Below, one piece after another: positions 55,412 through 64,000 of a stretch of 64,000 nt of DNA. The notes beneath the pieces were generated by a model that was not told where the DNA came from, did no database searches, and worked only from the letters and a program-made list of their open reading frames with translations. Numbering within the stretch: position 1 is the first letter of the stretch; every line of letters starts with the position of its first letter. A program made the translations under genes and the position numbers. This DNA is from Vibrio vulnificus NBRC 15645 = ATCC 27562 (GTDB taxonomy: Bacteria > Pseudomonadota > Gammaproteobacteria > Enterobacterales > Vibrionaceae), in assembly GCF_002224265.1 (NCBI RefSeq), contig NZ_CP012881.1, forward strand, positions 372,001 to 436,000. The letters are read 5' to 3'.

Positions 55412-56778
55412 ATCCATTTTCTTCTAACAACGGCTTGTTTTACCTCGCCGATAAAGCATCGAAACAGAGCAAAGGGAATGAGCCTCGCATCATTCTGCTT
55501 AGCTTTTTGGCGGTACTATTACCCTCCGCAATCCTGCTGACATTGCCCGTTTTTTCTGTCTCGGGCTTGTCGATAACCGATGCGCTTTTTACCGCAACTT
55601 CCGCCATTAGTGTGACTGGACTTGGTGTGGTGGATACCGGTCAACACTTCACCTTAGCGGGAAAAATCTTGCTGATGCTGCTGATGCAAATCGGTGGTTT
55701 GGGGCAAATGACACTTTCTGCCGTGCTACTTTATATGTTTGGTGTGAAACTGAGTCTTCGCCAGCAAGCTTTGGCCAAGGAGGCACTTGGGCAAGATCGA
55801 CAAGTGAATCTGCGGCGATTGGTTAAAAAAATCGTCGTCTTCGCTTTTGTCGCAGAGTTGATCGGTTTTGTGTTATTGGCGTTTCGTTGGGTGCCGGAGA
55901 TGGGCTGGCAAAGCGGGCTGTTTTATGCCCTTTTCCACGCGATTTCTGCATTTAACAATGCTGGCTTTGCACTCTTTTCTGACAGCATGATGAGCTTCGT
56001 TGACGATCCTCTGGTCATCTTCACCCTCGCTGCACTGTTTATTTTCGGTGGCTTGGGGTTCACTGTGGTTGGGGATGTGTGGATGAACTGGCGACGCGGT
56101 TTTCACTTCCTGCATTTGCACACCAAAATCATGTTAGTCGCCACTCCTGCACTGCTCATTATTGGTACGCTCTTGTTCTTCGTCTTAGAGCAGCACAATG
56201 CCAGTACGATGGGCGAGTTAAGCACTTCTGGGCAGTGGCTTGCCGCCTTTTTCCAATCCGCCAGCGCGCGAACTGCGGGATTCAACAGTGTCGACCTCGC
56301 CCAGTTCACGCAACCAGCCCTACTGGTGATGATCGTGTTGATGCTAATTGGTGCAGGTTCAACCTCTACAGGTGGCGGGATCAAAGTCTCTACCTTCGCC
56401 GTTGCGTTTATGGCGACCTGGGCATTTTTGCGTCAAAAGAAACATGTGGTGATGTTTCAGCGCACCGTGAACTGGCCAACTGTGACCAAATCTCTCGCAA
56501 TCATTGTGGTCAGCGGCGCAATTCTTACCACGGCGATGTTCTTACTCATGATCACCGAGCAAGCTCAGTTTGACAAAGTGATGTTTGAAACCATCTCTGC
56601 ATTTGCCACGGTCGGTTTAACGGCAGGCTTAACCGCTGAGCTTTCGGAACCGGGCAAATACATCATGATCGTGGTGATGATCATCGGACGAATTGGGCCA
56701 CTAACGCTGGCTTACATGCTGGCAAGGCCGGAACCCACCCTGATCAAATACCCTGAAGACACCGTATTGACGGGCTAA
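55408..56778 (+). CDS. ktrB: Potassium/sodium transporter subunit KtrB
   Basis: Membrane subunit of the Na+-dependent KtrAB K+ transporter, first described in V. alginolyticus. The 456-residue protein has four M1-P-M2 repeats with selectivity-filter glycines: TSAISVTGLGV (near 72), ISAFNNAGFALF (near 184), SARTAGFNSVDL (near 290) and SAFATVGLTAGL (near 400). The intramembrane loop GAGSTSTGGGIKVSTFAVAF gates the channel. Coupled to ktrA. Confidence 0.97.
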   Translation: MNPFSSNNGLFYLADKASKQSKGNEPRIILLSFLAVLLPSAILLTLPVFSVSGLSITDALFTATSAISVTGLGVVDTGQHFTLAGKILLMLLMQIGGLGQMTLSAVLLYMFGVKLSLRQQALAKEALGQDRQVNLRRLVKKIVVFAFVAELIGFVLLAFRWVPEMGWQSGLFYALFHAISAFNNAGFALFSDSMMSFVDDPLVIFTLAALFIFGGLGFTVVGDVWMNWRRGFHFLHLHTKIMLVATPALLIIGTLLFFVLEQHNASTMGELSTSGQWLAAFFQSASARTAGFNSVDLAQFTQPALLVMIVLMLIGAGSTSTGGGIKVSTFAVAFMATWAFLRQKKHVVMFQRTVNWPTVTKSLAIIVVSGAILTTAMFLLMITEQAQFDKVMFETISAFATVGLTAGLTAELSEPGKYIMIVVMIIGRIGPLTLAYMLARPEPTLIKYPEDTVLTG

Positions 56779-56914
56779 CAAAGCACGCACAATATCTCAT
56801 TTTAGAAACAGTGTTTTGAAAAATGACTGGTGTTCGCTTTCGCGAGCAGTAAAATCGTTGCAAGCCAGTAAAAACTGGTTTGCGACTTTTATTTTCTTTT
56901 TGGGGGTAATCACC

Positions 56915-57382
56915 GTGTTTGTCGGTAAAACAACAGAGCTCGCCTTTACATCTTGTCTCTCTTCAAATCTCAAGCAAATCATTGCGCAGGTGTTAGCTAA
57001 ACTGGCTGAGCCAATTGAAGATGGGCGTCATGAGTTGGACGGCGACAATGCGTTCTTTCTGGTCATGAGTGACCATACTCAGCCGCTCGCGTTAAGAAAA
57101 TCAGAATGCCACCAGCGCTACCTCGACGTACAAATTCTGTTAAGCGGGAAAGAGACGTTCGGCTACAGCTTGCAACCTTTTGAAGCGTTGGATGAAGATT
57201 ATCTCGCAGAGCGAGACTTGGCATTTAGTCACCATGTTGTGGATGAAAAGTTTGTGACACTCGGCGAAAACGAGTTCATTATTTTCCCACCAGGGCAGCC
57301 TCATCGTCCTCTTATCGCGCCAGAAGGCGAAGGCTCACCCGTGCGTAAAGTGGTGATTAAAGTGGATGGCGCAACGCTTTAA
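56915..57382 (+). CDS. YhcH/YjgK/YiaL-family protein
   Basis: A 155-residue cupin-type protein of the family that includes EbgC and YhcH, thought to act on sugars or sialic-acid derivatives. Motifs are GRHELDGDNAFFLVM, the metal-ligand ECHQRYLDVQILLSG, FGYSLQPFEALDEDYLAERD, and FIIFPPGQPHRPLIAPEG with a terminal KVVIKV strand. I chose the GTG at 56915, preceded by GGGGGT; longer reading adds a membrane-like stretch foreign to the family. It stands alone after ktrB; no sialic-acid genes are nearby. Confidence 0.9.
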   Translation: MFVGKTTELAFTSCLSSNLKQIIAQVLAKLAEPIEDGRHELDGDNAFFLVMSDHTQPLALRKSECHQRYLDVQILLSGKETFGYSLQPFEALDEDYLAERDLAFSHHVVDEKFVTLGENEFIIFPPGQPHRPLIAPEGEGSPVRKVVIKVDGATL

Positions 57383-57545
57383 CCTCACTTAAGATCAGTA
57401 TGATAAAACGATGCGCCACTCGCTTGGGCCGCATCGTTTCTCCCTCGAATATCGTGAGCTTTACTGGATTTAAACCTCACACAACTTGCATGCCTGCCGT
57501 GCCACTTCCAAACTATCTGAAGAATCCATTTTGGGGCTTGGTCCG

Positions 57546-59063
57546 TTGCGAACATTTATCCATAAAGCATTGACGTATTGTTCTGTGATGTTGCTCTGCG
57601 CGTGTACATCACTCGAAAATCACACGCCATTCGACAAGCAACCAAGCTACCAACTGGGCTACCAAGCAGACTCTCGCCTATCGGCCTATCTTAACCATCA
57701 CCCTCAAGACAGAGAAAACTTAACCGCTTTTTTCCCCCTGGACAAAGGACATGATGCGCTCCTCGCGAGATTGGCGTTGATCGAGGCGGCCGATAAAACG
57801 CTCGATTTGCAATACTACATCTTCCGCGATGACGAAACCGGACAATTACTGACATGGCGTTTATTTGAAGCCGCCCAACGAGGGGTTCGAGTTAGAATTC
57901 TCCTCGATGATATGCAGAAAAGAAACGATAACGGATTGGCTCGATTAAGTGCTCATCCCAACATTCAGATTCGCTTGTTTAACCCGCATCAATATCGAAC
58001 GGCACGCACGCTTGCAATGGCCAGCAATTTTTCACGACTAAATCGGCGCATGCACAATAAGTCCCTCACCGCAGACAGCGTGGTGGCCATTGTTGGGGGC
58101 CGTAACATCGGTAACGAGTATTTTTCGGTTAACTCCCCTGTCGAATTTGGGGATTTTGATTTGATGCTTTATGGCAACAGTGTTGAACAGACTGCCGAGC
58201 AATTTGATTTGTATTGGAACAGTCTCCATGCCGTGCCAATTGAGTGGCTCACCGACAACCCCATCTCGGTTACCGAAGCGGAACTGCAAACTTGGCTAAA
58301 GGAAGCACAGCTAGAACAAAAGTTTACTCAAGGACAATACGACTTTACTCAGTTGCAACTGTACGAACAGTTTACCGACAAGAGTTTAGTTTGGTATTGG
58401 GGTAAAGGGCAGGTTTGGTATGATCTGCCTGACAAAGTAGACACGCAAGCACCACAATTGGCAGACAACCTCGCTTCGCTGTTAAGAACCGTGAAGGATT
58501 CCCTCGTCCTTATCTCGCCCTATTTCGTTCCAACGGAACGAGGTACACAAGCCTTGGTAGAAGCGGCTCAACGCGGCGTCGACATCACCATTGTCACCAA
58601 CAGCTTGGCCTCAAATGACGTCTTTGCCGTGCACGGTTGGTACGCCAAGTATCGACAAGACCTTGTTGAAGCGGGCATTCAGTTATGGGAAACCAAAGCC
58701 AGCGCAAGAATCGACAGCAAATGGAGTTTCACCGGAAGCAGTCGCTCAAGCCTGCATGCCAAAGTGCTGTTAATCGACCACCGATTGCTGTTTGCCGGCT
58801 CCATGAACTGGGATCCTCGTTCGGCTTTGCTCAACACCGAAATGGCAGCAGTGATCGAACATCCTGATTATGTTCAAGCATCAGAAGCCAAATTGCCCAT
58901 GGGTTTAAAAACCAATGCCTATCAGGTGCGAATGAAAAAAGGTCAAGTGGCTTGGTTTGATCACCAATCTCAAGCCTGGTTTGATTCAGAACCGGAAGCC
59001 ACGGTATGGCGGAAAATCGGCGCTTGGTTTGCTGGCATTTTACCTATTGAAGAGCAACTTTAG
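57546..59063 (+). CDS. Phospholipase D-family lipoprotein (cardiolipin synthase C-like)
   Basis: A 505-residue membrane-anchored protein with two HKD motifs: HNKSLTADSVVAIVGGRNIGNEYF (near residue 180) and HAKVLLIDHRLLFAGSMNWD (near 405). The arrangement matches ClsC/YmdC-type cardiolipin synthases. A TTG start at 57546, with GGGG upstream, gives the signal peptide MRTFIHKALTYCSVMLLCAC with lipobox LCAC. A longer frame from another TTG at 57486 would bury the signal peptide. Other PLD-family activities are possible. No clsC partner (ymdB) is visible. Confidence 0.87.
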   Translation: MRTFIHKALTYCSVMLLCACTSLENHTPFDKQPSYQLGYQADSRLSAYLNHHPQDRENLTAFFPLDKGHDALLARLALIEAADKTLDLQYYIFRDDETGQLLTWRLFEAAQRGVRVRILLDDMQKRNDNGLARLSAHPNIQIRLFNPHQYRTARTLAMASNFSRLNRRMHNKSLTADSVVAIVGGRNIGNEYFSVNSPVEFGDFDLMLYGNSVEQTAEQFDLYWNSLHAVPIEWLTDNPISVTEAELQTWLKEAQLEQKFTQGQYDFTQLQLYEQFTDKSLVWYWGKGQVWYDLPDKVDTQAPQLADNLASLLRTVKDSLVLISPYFVPTERGTQALVEAAQRGVDITIVTNSLASNDVFAVHGWYAKYRQDLVEAGIQLWETKASARIDSKWSFTGSSRSSLHAKVLLIDHRLLFAGSMNWDPRSALLNTEMAAVIEHPDYVQASEAKLPMGLKTNAYQVRMKKGQVAWFDHQSQAWFDSEPEATVWRKIGAWFAGILPIEEQL

Positions 59064-59086
59064 ACCTAACAAGCAATGCTGCCCCT

Positions 59087-60001
59087 TTACAGTTCGCGGC
59101 TCTCCATGGCGCGGCTTGATACAACGCGATTTTTGCCACTCTTTTTGCCTTGATACATTGCAGCATCGGCTTGGCGAATAACCTGATGAAACGAGAGTGC
59201 ACCAAGATTGCACGCGACTCCGAAACTTGCGGTGAAGTGGTAAGCACCCAGCGCGCCCTTCGATTCATTGAACTCATATTGAATACCAGCAGCCAGATCG
59301 TAGGCGCGTTTGACATCAAAGTTCGGCAGTAAGATCAGGAACTCCTCCCCTCCCCACCTTGCGCAATAACCATGCTGCCCAATGACTCTGCGAGTAATCT
59401 CAGCAATTCTCACTAAAACTTCGTCTCCGACGTGATGCCCATATTGATCATTGATGGTCTTGAAATTATCGATATCAAACAAAATCAGGGCAAAGTTTCC
59501 TGACACTTTCCCCGCCATATCGGCAAGATAGCGACGGTTGACCAACCCCGTCAGTGCATCGGTGGTCGCCATTCTTTTAAGTTGTTCATTTTGTTCGATC
59601 AATGCGCGCTGCAATGTCACCAATCCCGCATGAGTACGAACTCTGGCCAACACTTCCATCACTTCGAAAGGCTTTTGAATATAATCGACGCCACCGATCT
59701 GAAATGCGCGCACTTTATCTTGAACATGATCTAAGGCGCTGAGAAAGATCACCGGGATATCTTGTGTCGAGGGATCCTTTTTTAGCTGTCGACACAGCTC
59801 ATAGCCATCCACCTCTGGCATCATGATATCGAGTAATATCAAGTCAGGTTTCTTTTTTTGGCACATGCGTAATGCACTCTTGGCACTCAAAGCACCTTTC
59901 ACCAAATAGCCTTCGTTTTGCAGCAACTGACTTAAAAGCTTGACGTTATCAACGGTATCATCGACAACCAGAATTTCCGTATTCGATGGTTCTACTTTCA
60001 T
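59087..60001 (-). CDS. Response regulator with GGDEF diguanylate cyclase domain
   Basis: A 304-residue REC-GGDEF protein, expected to make c-di-GMP when phosphorylated. The receiver has phospho-Asp58 (LLDIMMPEVDG) and Lys in YIQKPFE. The cyclase signature is RWGGEEFLILLP (near 220), with DALTGLVNRRYL and FDIDNFKTINDQYGH upstream. The inhibitory I-site RxxD that would precede GGEEF is absent (the residues there are GQHG), so product inhibition may be weak. It lies 38 bases downstream of a hybrid kinase gene, likely its partner. Confidence 0.95.
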   Translation of the reverse strand: MKVEPSNTEILVVDDTVDNVKLLSQLLQNEGYLVKGALSAKSALRMCQKKKPDLILLDIMMPEVDGYELCRQLKKDPSTQDIPVIFLSALDHVQDKVRAFQIGGVDYIQKPFEVMEVLARVRTHAGLVTLQRALIEQNEQLKRMATTDALTGLVNRRYLADMAGKVSGNFALILFDIDNFKTINDQYGHHVGDEVLVRIAEITRRVIGQHGYCARWGGEEFLILLPNFDVKRAYDLAAGIQYEFNESKGALGAYHFTASFGVACNLGALSFHQVIRQADAAMYQGKKSGKNRVVSSRAMESREL

Positions 60002-60039
60002 CTGCTTTCATTGCGACGCTTTTCCCGCAATGCCCTTTT

Positions 60040-62190
60040 TTATTCTTGAAATAACTCGTAAAGCTCATCAAATTGATAGTTCTCTACCAAGCTGTTTAGA
60101 CGAGTGCGAACCTCACTGTTCGCTATCGTTTGTTCGAACAAGTAATAGAGCTCCTGCTGTTGCCCTTGCTCTATCGCTTCAACAATATCTTGAGTCGACT
60201 CGTTGGTTAAATCATCCAAAAAGCTCAGATCCAAGTCATCGAATGATATGTTCTCTGCCTCGTCTTGCCCCTGCTCATAGTCATAATCGAGATCGAGATG
60301 CTTCTTCATCATGTAAAACAAATCTTGCGGCATAAACGGCTTACGCGCAAAATCATCCATACCTGATGCTAACATCTCTTCTATCTCGTCATTAAAGACA
60401 CTGGCGGTCAGGGCAACAATTTTTACCTGGCTGTTCTCTGAGGCGGCGCGGATTTCTTTGGTTGCTTGCAAGCCATCTTTTTTCGGCATGCGGCGATCCA
60501 TCCAAATAAAATCCGGGCTCCAGCTCTTATGCAGAGCAACCGCTTCTTCGCCGTCTCTGGCCAGTTTGACGGTAAAGCCCGCTTGCTGCAAAAGCGTGGC
60601 AAGCAGCGTCTGGTTGTCCAGCTGATCTTCTGCGATCAAAATCTTAGGACTGAATGAGCCACTTTTTAACCCTAAGACTCGGGGCAAATTCGCAGGCTTG
60701 TTCTCGACCAAATGCTCACTGGTTTCCATCACAAGACTGAATGAGAAAGTAGAGCCTCGATGAAGCTCACTTTTGAGCACCAACTGGCCTCCCATCAGTT
60801 CGACAAACTGCTTACTGATGCTCAATCCAAGCCCTGTGCCATTTTGCGTAATATCAGAGTCCAATTGCTCAAAAGGTTGGAAGACGCGTCCTTGGTTTTC
60901 TTCACTAATACCAATGCCCGTATCACTCACTTCAAACGTTACTTTGTGCTGGCCATTTTGCAAAGCTTCGCTGGCTATGTTTAAACGGACATTGCCTCGA
61001 TATGTAAATTTAATCGCATTTCCCAGCAAGTTGATCAGCACTTGTCGCGTTTTCACGACATCACCTAATACAAAATGCGGCACTGAATCTTCAACGCGGC
61101 AGTGCAATGTCAGTTGCTTTTGCATTGCCTTCATCTGCATGAGGTCATTAATCTCTTCAGAAACTTCTCGGAAGTTAAACCACTTGCGCTCTACTACACT
61201 ATGGCCAGCGTCGATCTTTGACATGTCCAACACATCATTGATCAGCGATAACAGGTGCTCACCAGAACGGTTAATGATATCGAGATATTCGTGATGTTTT
61301 GCAGTTAAGCGTTGGTCGCACTTCATCAACTGCGTATAGCCCAACACGGCATTCAACGGTGTGCGAAGCTCATGACTCATGTTAGCCAAAAAGATCGATT
61401 TTGCACGGTTTGCCACTTCCGCTTTGTCTTTGGTTTCAGAAAGGCTCTGTTGCAGGCGCTTGAGTTTATCGATATCAACATGGATGCCGTTCATGCGCAC
61501 AGGGACACCATCTTGATCGCGCTCGAACACTCGCCCAAGATCTAAAATCCATTTCCACTGACCATCACCGCAACGTACACGAAATTCGGCATGGTAGAGT
61601 TCCGTCTCACCGTCTAAATGGGCTTGAATCTTATCTGTGGTTTCAGCCACGTCATCGGGATGAACGATTTCAGACCATTTTTCGATGCCATTGATGATCT
61701 CAGAAAACAAAGCATCGTCAGAAAACAAATGATCGGGATCGAGTTTTTTCTGTATCGCCCACGTTTTATTGCCAATGATACAGCCCGTTGACGGATTAAA
61801 ATCCCAAATGCCCAAATTCGCGCCCTGGGCAGCGAAGTCGAGCCGTTCAATATCACGACGTAAGCGCGCATTTTCGTCTCTGAGCGCATCATCACAAACG
61901 GCTTCTTGTAACCATAAATCGAAGCCACCTTGCGTTCTTGGGCTTGCAGAAAGCGTCCAATGCGTCGCGCGGGAAGACATGATGCTGAGTGGCGGGGATT
62001 GAGCAGAAAGCTGCTTTACCCATTCATGAAAGGTTCGACTGGAGTGAGCGCACGTGAGTGCTTCCCCTACCATCAAGGGTTGAAGCCAAAGCTCGCAAGA
62101 CTGTGCTTGCTGGTTATACGCTTCAATCCATCCCTCGTGGGTGATTGAAAGCCAACCAATGGGCAGCGTTTCGGGACAAATCGTTACCAT
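60040..62190 (-). CDS. Hybrid sensor histidine kinase (PAS-HisKA-HATPase-REC)
   Basis: A 716-residue cytoplasmic hybrid kinase with no membrane helix. An N-terminal PAS-like region is followed by a second PAS with PAC motif (FRVRCGDGQWKWILDLGRVFERDQDG, near residue 210), then HisKA with the phospho-His in SHELRTPLNAVLGY, HATPase with N-box NAIKFTYRGNV and G-boxes GIGISEENQGR / GTGLGLSI, and a REC domain with WMDRRMPKKDG. A C-terminal acidic tail has no HPt signature. I chose ATG 62190, with AGGG 7 bases upstream; ATG 62196 and TTG 62208 are in frame. Probably signals to the adjacent diguanylate cyclase. Confidence 0.94.
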   Translation of the reverse strand: MVTICPETLPIGWLSITHEGWIEAYNQQAQSCELWLQPLMVGEALTCAHSSRTFHEWVKQLSAQSPPLSIMSSRATHWTLSASPRTQGGFDLWLQEAVCDDALRDENARLRRDIERLDFAAQGANLGIWDFNPSTGCIIGNKTWAIQKKLDPDHLFSDDALFSEIINGIEKWSEIVHPDDVAETTDKIQAHLDGETELYHAEFRVRCGDGQWKWILDLGRVFERDQDGVPVRMNGIHVDIDKLKRLQQSLSETKDKAEVANRAKSIFLANMSHELRTPLNAVLGYTQLMKCDQRLTAKHHEYLDIINRSGEHLLSLINDVLDMSKIDAGHSVVERKWFNFREVSEEINDLMQMKAMQKQLTLHCRVEDSVPHFVLGDVVKTRQVLINLLGNAIKFTYRGNVRLNIASEALQNGQHKVTFEVSDTGIGISEENQGRVFQPFEQLDSDITQNGTGLGLSISKQFVELMGGQLVLKSELHRGSTFSFSLVMETSEHLVENKPANLPRVLGLKSGSFSPKILIAEDQLDNQTLLATLLQQAGFTVKLARDGEEAVALHKSWSPDFIWMDRRMPKKDGLQATKEIRAASENSQVKIVALTASVFNDEIEEMLASGMDDFARKPFMPQDLFYMMKKHLDLDYDYEQGQDEAENISFDDLDLSFLDDLTNESTQDIVEAIEQGQQQELYYLFEQTIANSEVRTRLNSLVENYQFDELYELFQE

Positions 62191-62441
62191 TGCCATTCCC
62201 TTGCTCAATGCCCTTCGAGGACATTGTCCTTTGATTGCTTGCTCTTGTTAACGAGGACTAAGAAAACCTAACGCCCATCTTCGAAGTAAGGCCATCTCCA
62301 CTCGTTATTGTGCAAAACATCATCATACTAAACATATGAGCGTACGCTTATTTAATTAATTCAAATTCATAGTGAAAGTTGATGCATAGCACACTTTGTC
62401 AAAACAACGTTTTCGAGCAAAAATCTTGGCACGAATATGCA

Positions 62442-63380
62442 TCAATCTCGTGTCGAACGATACACATCGTACGCCGCGTGGAGCAGTTGCAAATGCAGCG
62501 GCACCAGCGATTCATGATCCGTTCGATATCCACCACCCACCACCGCTGCAACCGGGATAGCATTGGCTTTCGCCTGCCCAAAGAGAAAGACATCACGTTG
62601 ATACAAAGCGTCTGTGGATACATTGAGATAGCCCAACTCATCGTCGACATGAATGTCGACACCGGCATCGTAGATAATGAGATCCGGTTGATGGAGACGT
62701 ATCGCCATCGGAACCACCTCTTTAAACGCCGCAAGAAACGCGTCATCACCACACTCTCTTGGTAAACCAATATCGAGATCAGAATCCGGCTTGCGGGCAG
62801 GGAAGTTCTTATCGCAATGGAAAGAAAGCGTCACAATGTCGTCGCGCCGTTGGCATAAAGTGGCCGTCCCATCGCCATGATGTACATCACTATCGATGAT
62901 CAACACTTTGTCGACGGAAACATGTTCCAATGCTTTGTGTGCAGCCATCACAAGATCGTTGAACAAGCAAAAACCGCTGCCATAGTCGAAATGGGCATGG
63001 TGATACCCGCCACTAAGATGAATCGCAACGCCATGTTGTAAGGCTTTTTCCGCTGTCAGCACGGTTCCGGCGGTCGAGGTTAACGTACGTTCAATCAGTT
63101 GTTCGCTCCAAGGAAAACCGATTCTGCGCATTTTCGCTGCAGGCAATAAGCCAGTCGTCAGCAGATCCACGTATTCTTGTTGGTGAACTTGTTTGATGGC
63201 TTCAATCGACAACGCTTCAGGCTGATAAAAAGCAAATGCCCGCTGCCACTCGAGATGCTGTTGCTGATATCTACACACCGCTTGATAGAGATGGTGATAT
63301 TTCATGATCGGGTAACGATGCCCCTCTGGCAGTGGCAACTGAGAGTAGATTGGGTGATAAATCAGAGGAATGCTCATCAT
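62442..63380 (-). CDS. Histone deacetylase-family protein (class II-like/AcuC-like)
   Basis: A 312-residue zinc-dependent deacetylase-fold protein. Motifs are SGGYHHAHFDYGSGFCLFNDLVMAA (His-His pair), IDSDVHHGDGTATL (zinc ligands Asp and His) and DAGVDIHVDDELG (Asp ligand), plus AVVGGGYRTD at the catalytic end. Bacterial members act on small acetylated amines or on acetylated proteins (AcuC); the substrate here is unknown. It begins 5 bases after topB on the same strand. Confidence 0.92.
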   Translation of the reverse strand: MMSIPLIYHPIYSQLPLPEGHRYPIMKYHHLYQAVCRYQQQHLEWQRAFAFYQPEALSIEAIKQVHQQEYVDLLTTGLLPAAKMRRIGFPWSEQLIERTLTSTAGTVLTAEKALQHGVAIHLSGGYHHAHFDYGSGFCLFNDLVMAAHKALEHVSVDKVLIIDSDVHHGDGTATLCQRRDDIVTLSFHCDKNFPARKPDSDLDIGLPRECGDDAFLAAFKEVVPMAIRLHQPDLIIYDAGVDIHVDDELGYLNVSTDALYQRDVFLFGQAKANAIPVAAVVGGGYRTDHESLVPLHLQLLHAAYDVYRSTRD

Positions 63381-63385
63381 GGGGT

Positions 63386-64000
63386 TTAAGCCGACTTGTT
63401 GGTTCTGTTTTTGGTCGCGGTTGATGCCGTTTTCTTGCTGGTACTGGCGCGTCTCTTGCGCTTAAACGCTGGGCGCTCCACTGGTGGTAGTTGACGCAGC
63501 GAACTCGGCACGGGCGATGTCTTGACCTGCTGCATTAATTCCGAAATACGCTGTTGCAAGGCTGCCATAAAAGGCTGGTAGGCTTGATTGCGTTCAGCCA
63601 TGCCCTGCAATTGGTGCTCCCAGTGGGCCGTCATGTCCGGATAGGTTGATTCTTGTGGCAACGCATGGATTAACCCTCTCCCTGCCGGGGTACTAAGAAT
63701 GGCTTTGCCTTGCCGAGAGAGTAACTGACGTTTAAACAGAGTATCAAGTATGCCCGCTCTGGTCGCTTCTGTACCTAATCCGTCGGTCTCTCTTAAGATT
63801 TTTTTCAGTTCTTTATCACTGACGTAACGTGCAATTCCCGTCATCGCCTGCAATAAGGTCGCTTCGGTAAAGTGCTTTGGCGGCTCGGTTTTGCAGTCTT
63901 TGATTACCCCTTCTCGACAGGTAAGTACCGTGCCTTTCGCAAGTGGTGGTACGGTATCTGCACCATCCTCTTCTTTTTCTGTTGCTCCCGTGAGTGCTTT
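63386..64000 (-). CDS. topB: DNA topoisomerase III, 3' end only
   Basis: Type IA topoisomerase that decatenates DNA. Only the C-terminal 204 residues are in the window; the open frame runs off the right edge. The visible part begins KALTGATEKEEDGADTVP and includes PKHFTEATLLQAMTG, GLGTEATRAGILDTLFKRQLL (a topoisomerase IA motif), and a basic C-terminal tail rich in Lys/Arg/Thr (KRKRRASTSKKTAS). Identification is firm; the catalytic Tyr lies outside. Confidence 0.92.
   Translation of the reverse strand, partial: KALTGATEKEEDGADTVPPLAKGTVLTCREGVIKDCKTEPPKHFTEATLLQAMTGIARYVSDKELKKILRETDGLGTEATRAGILDTLFKRQLLSRQGKAILSTPAGRGLIHALPQESTYPDMTAHWEHQLQGMAERNQAYQPFMAALQQRISELMQQVKTSPVPSSLRQLPPVERPAFKRKRRASTSKKTASTATKNRTNKSA

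Overview
The window is a contiguous piece of a Vibrio chromosome, almost certainly the larger one. The strongest evidence is the luxU-luxO pair with a divergent qrr1 quorum-sensing sRNA next to uvrB. Other Vibrio hallmarks are an adjacent sodB and VC2046-type gene, the sodium-motor protein MotY, a KtrAB potassium system, a bifunctional trpCF, and an rsxABCDGE-nth operon. GC content looks moderate and even. I see no insertion sequence, prophage block, integron, CRISPR array or rRNA operon. The species cannot be fixed by eye; the features would fit V. vulnificus or a relative.

Layout. 1-4.3 kb: distal trp operon (trpD partial, trpCF, trpB, trpA). 4.3-8.3 kb: a dicarboxylate/amino-acid symporter, a small GemA-like protein, yciB, yciA, yciI and a lipoprotein resembling the AspS secretin pilotin. 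8.3-15.1 kb, minus strand: a glutathionyl-hydroquinone reductase and the oligopeptide importer oppABCDF. 15.4-18.5 kb: moaABCDE behind a structured leader, probably a Moco riboswitch. 18.7-24.4 kb: a yvcK-like gene, luxU-luxO, qrr1 with its sigma-54 promoter and LuxO boxes, uvrB with a LexA box, a gene-poor AT-rich stretch holding a cluster of DnaA boxes, and tRNA-Asn. 24.6-31.9 kb: the rsx operon (RsxC has a long repeat tail), nth, gloA. 32-39.6 kb: a DUF2753-like gene, motY, rnt, an NhaC-type antiporter, a DsbA-family protein, grxD, sodB, a VC2046-family gene, an SDR-like protein lacking its catalytic residues, and a glycine-zipper protein. 39.8-46.5 kb: adhE, a MarC-family gene, a voltage-gated K+ channel with a zinc ribbon, an orphan prepilin, asd. 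46.9-54.5 kb: a second NhaC-type antiporter, a lipoprotein with a C-terminal membrane helix next to a membrane-anchored HPt protein, yejK, yejL, yejM, tRNA-Ser(TGA). 54.7-64 kb: ktrAB, a YhcH-family gene, a phospholipase-D lipoprotein, a hybrid kinase with a REC-GGDEF diguanylate cyclase, a histone-deacetylase-like gene, and the 3' end of topB.

Most of the window is conserved core genome. The quorum module (LuxU to LuxO to Qrr1) is complete for the steps encoded here. The least explained parts are the DnaA-box cluster upstream of uvrB, the HPt/lipoprotein pair at 48.4-51.0 kb, the AspS-like pilotin outside a secretion operon, and the degenerate SDR. E. coli carries its DARS1 element in the same position relative to uvrB, which makes the DnaA-box cluster the most interesting lead.
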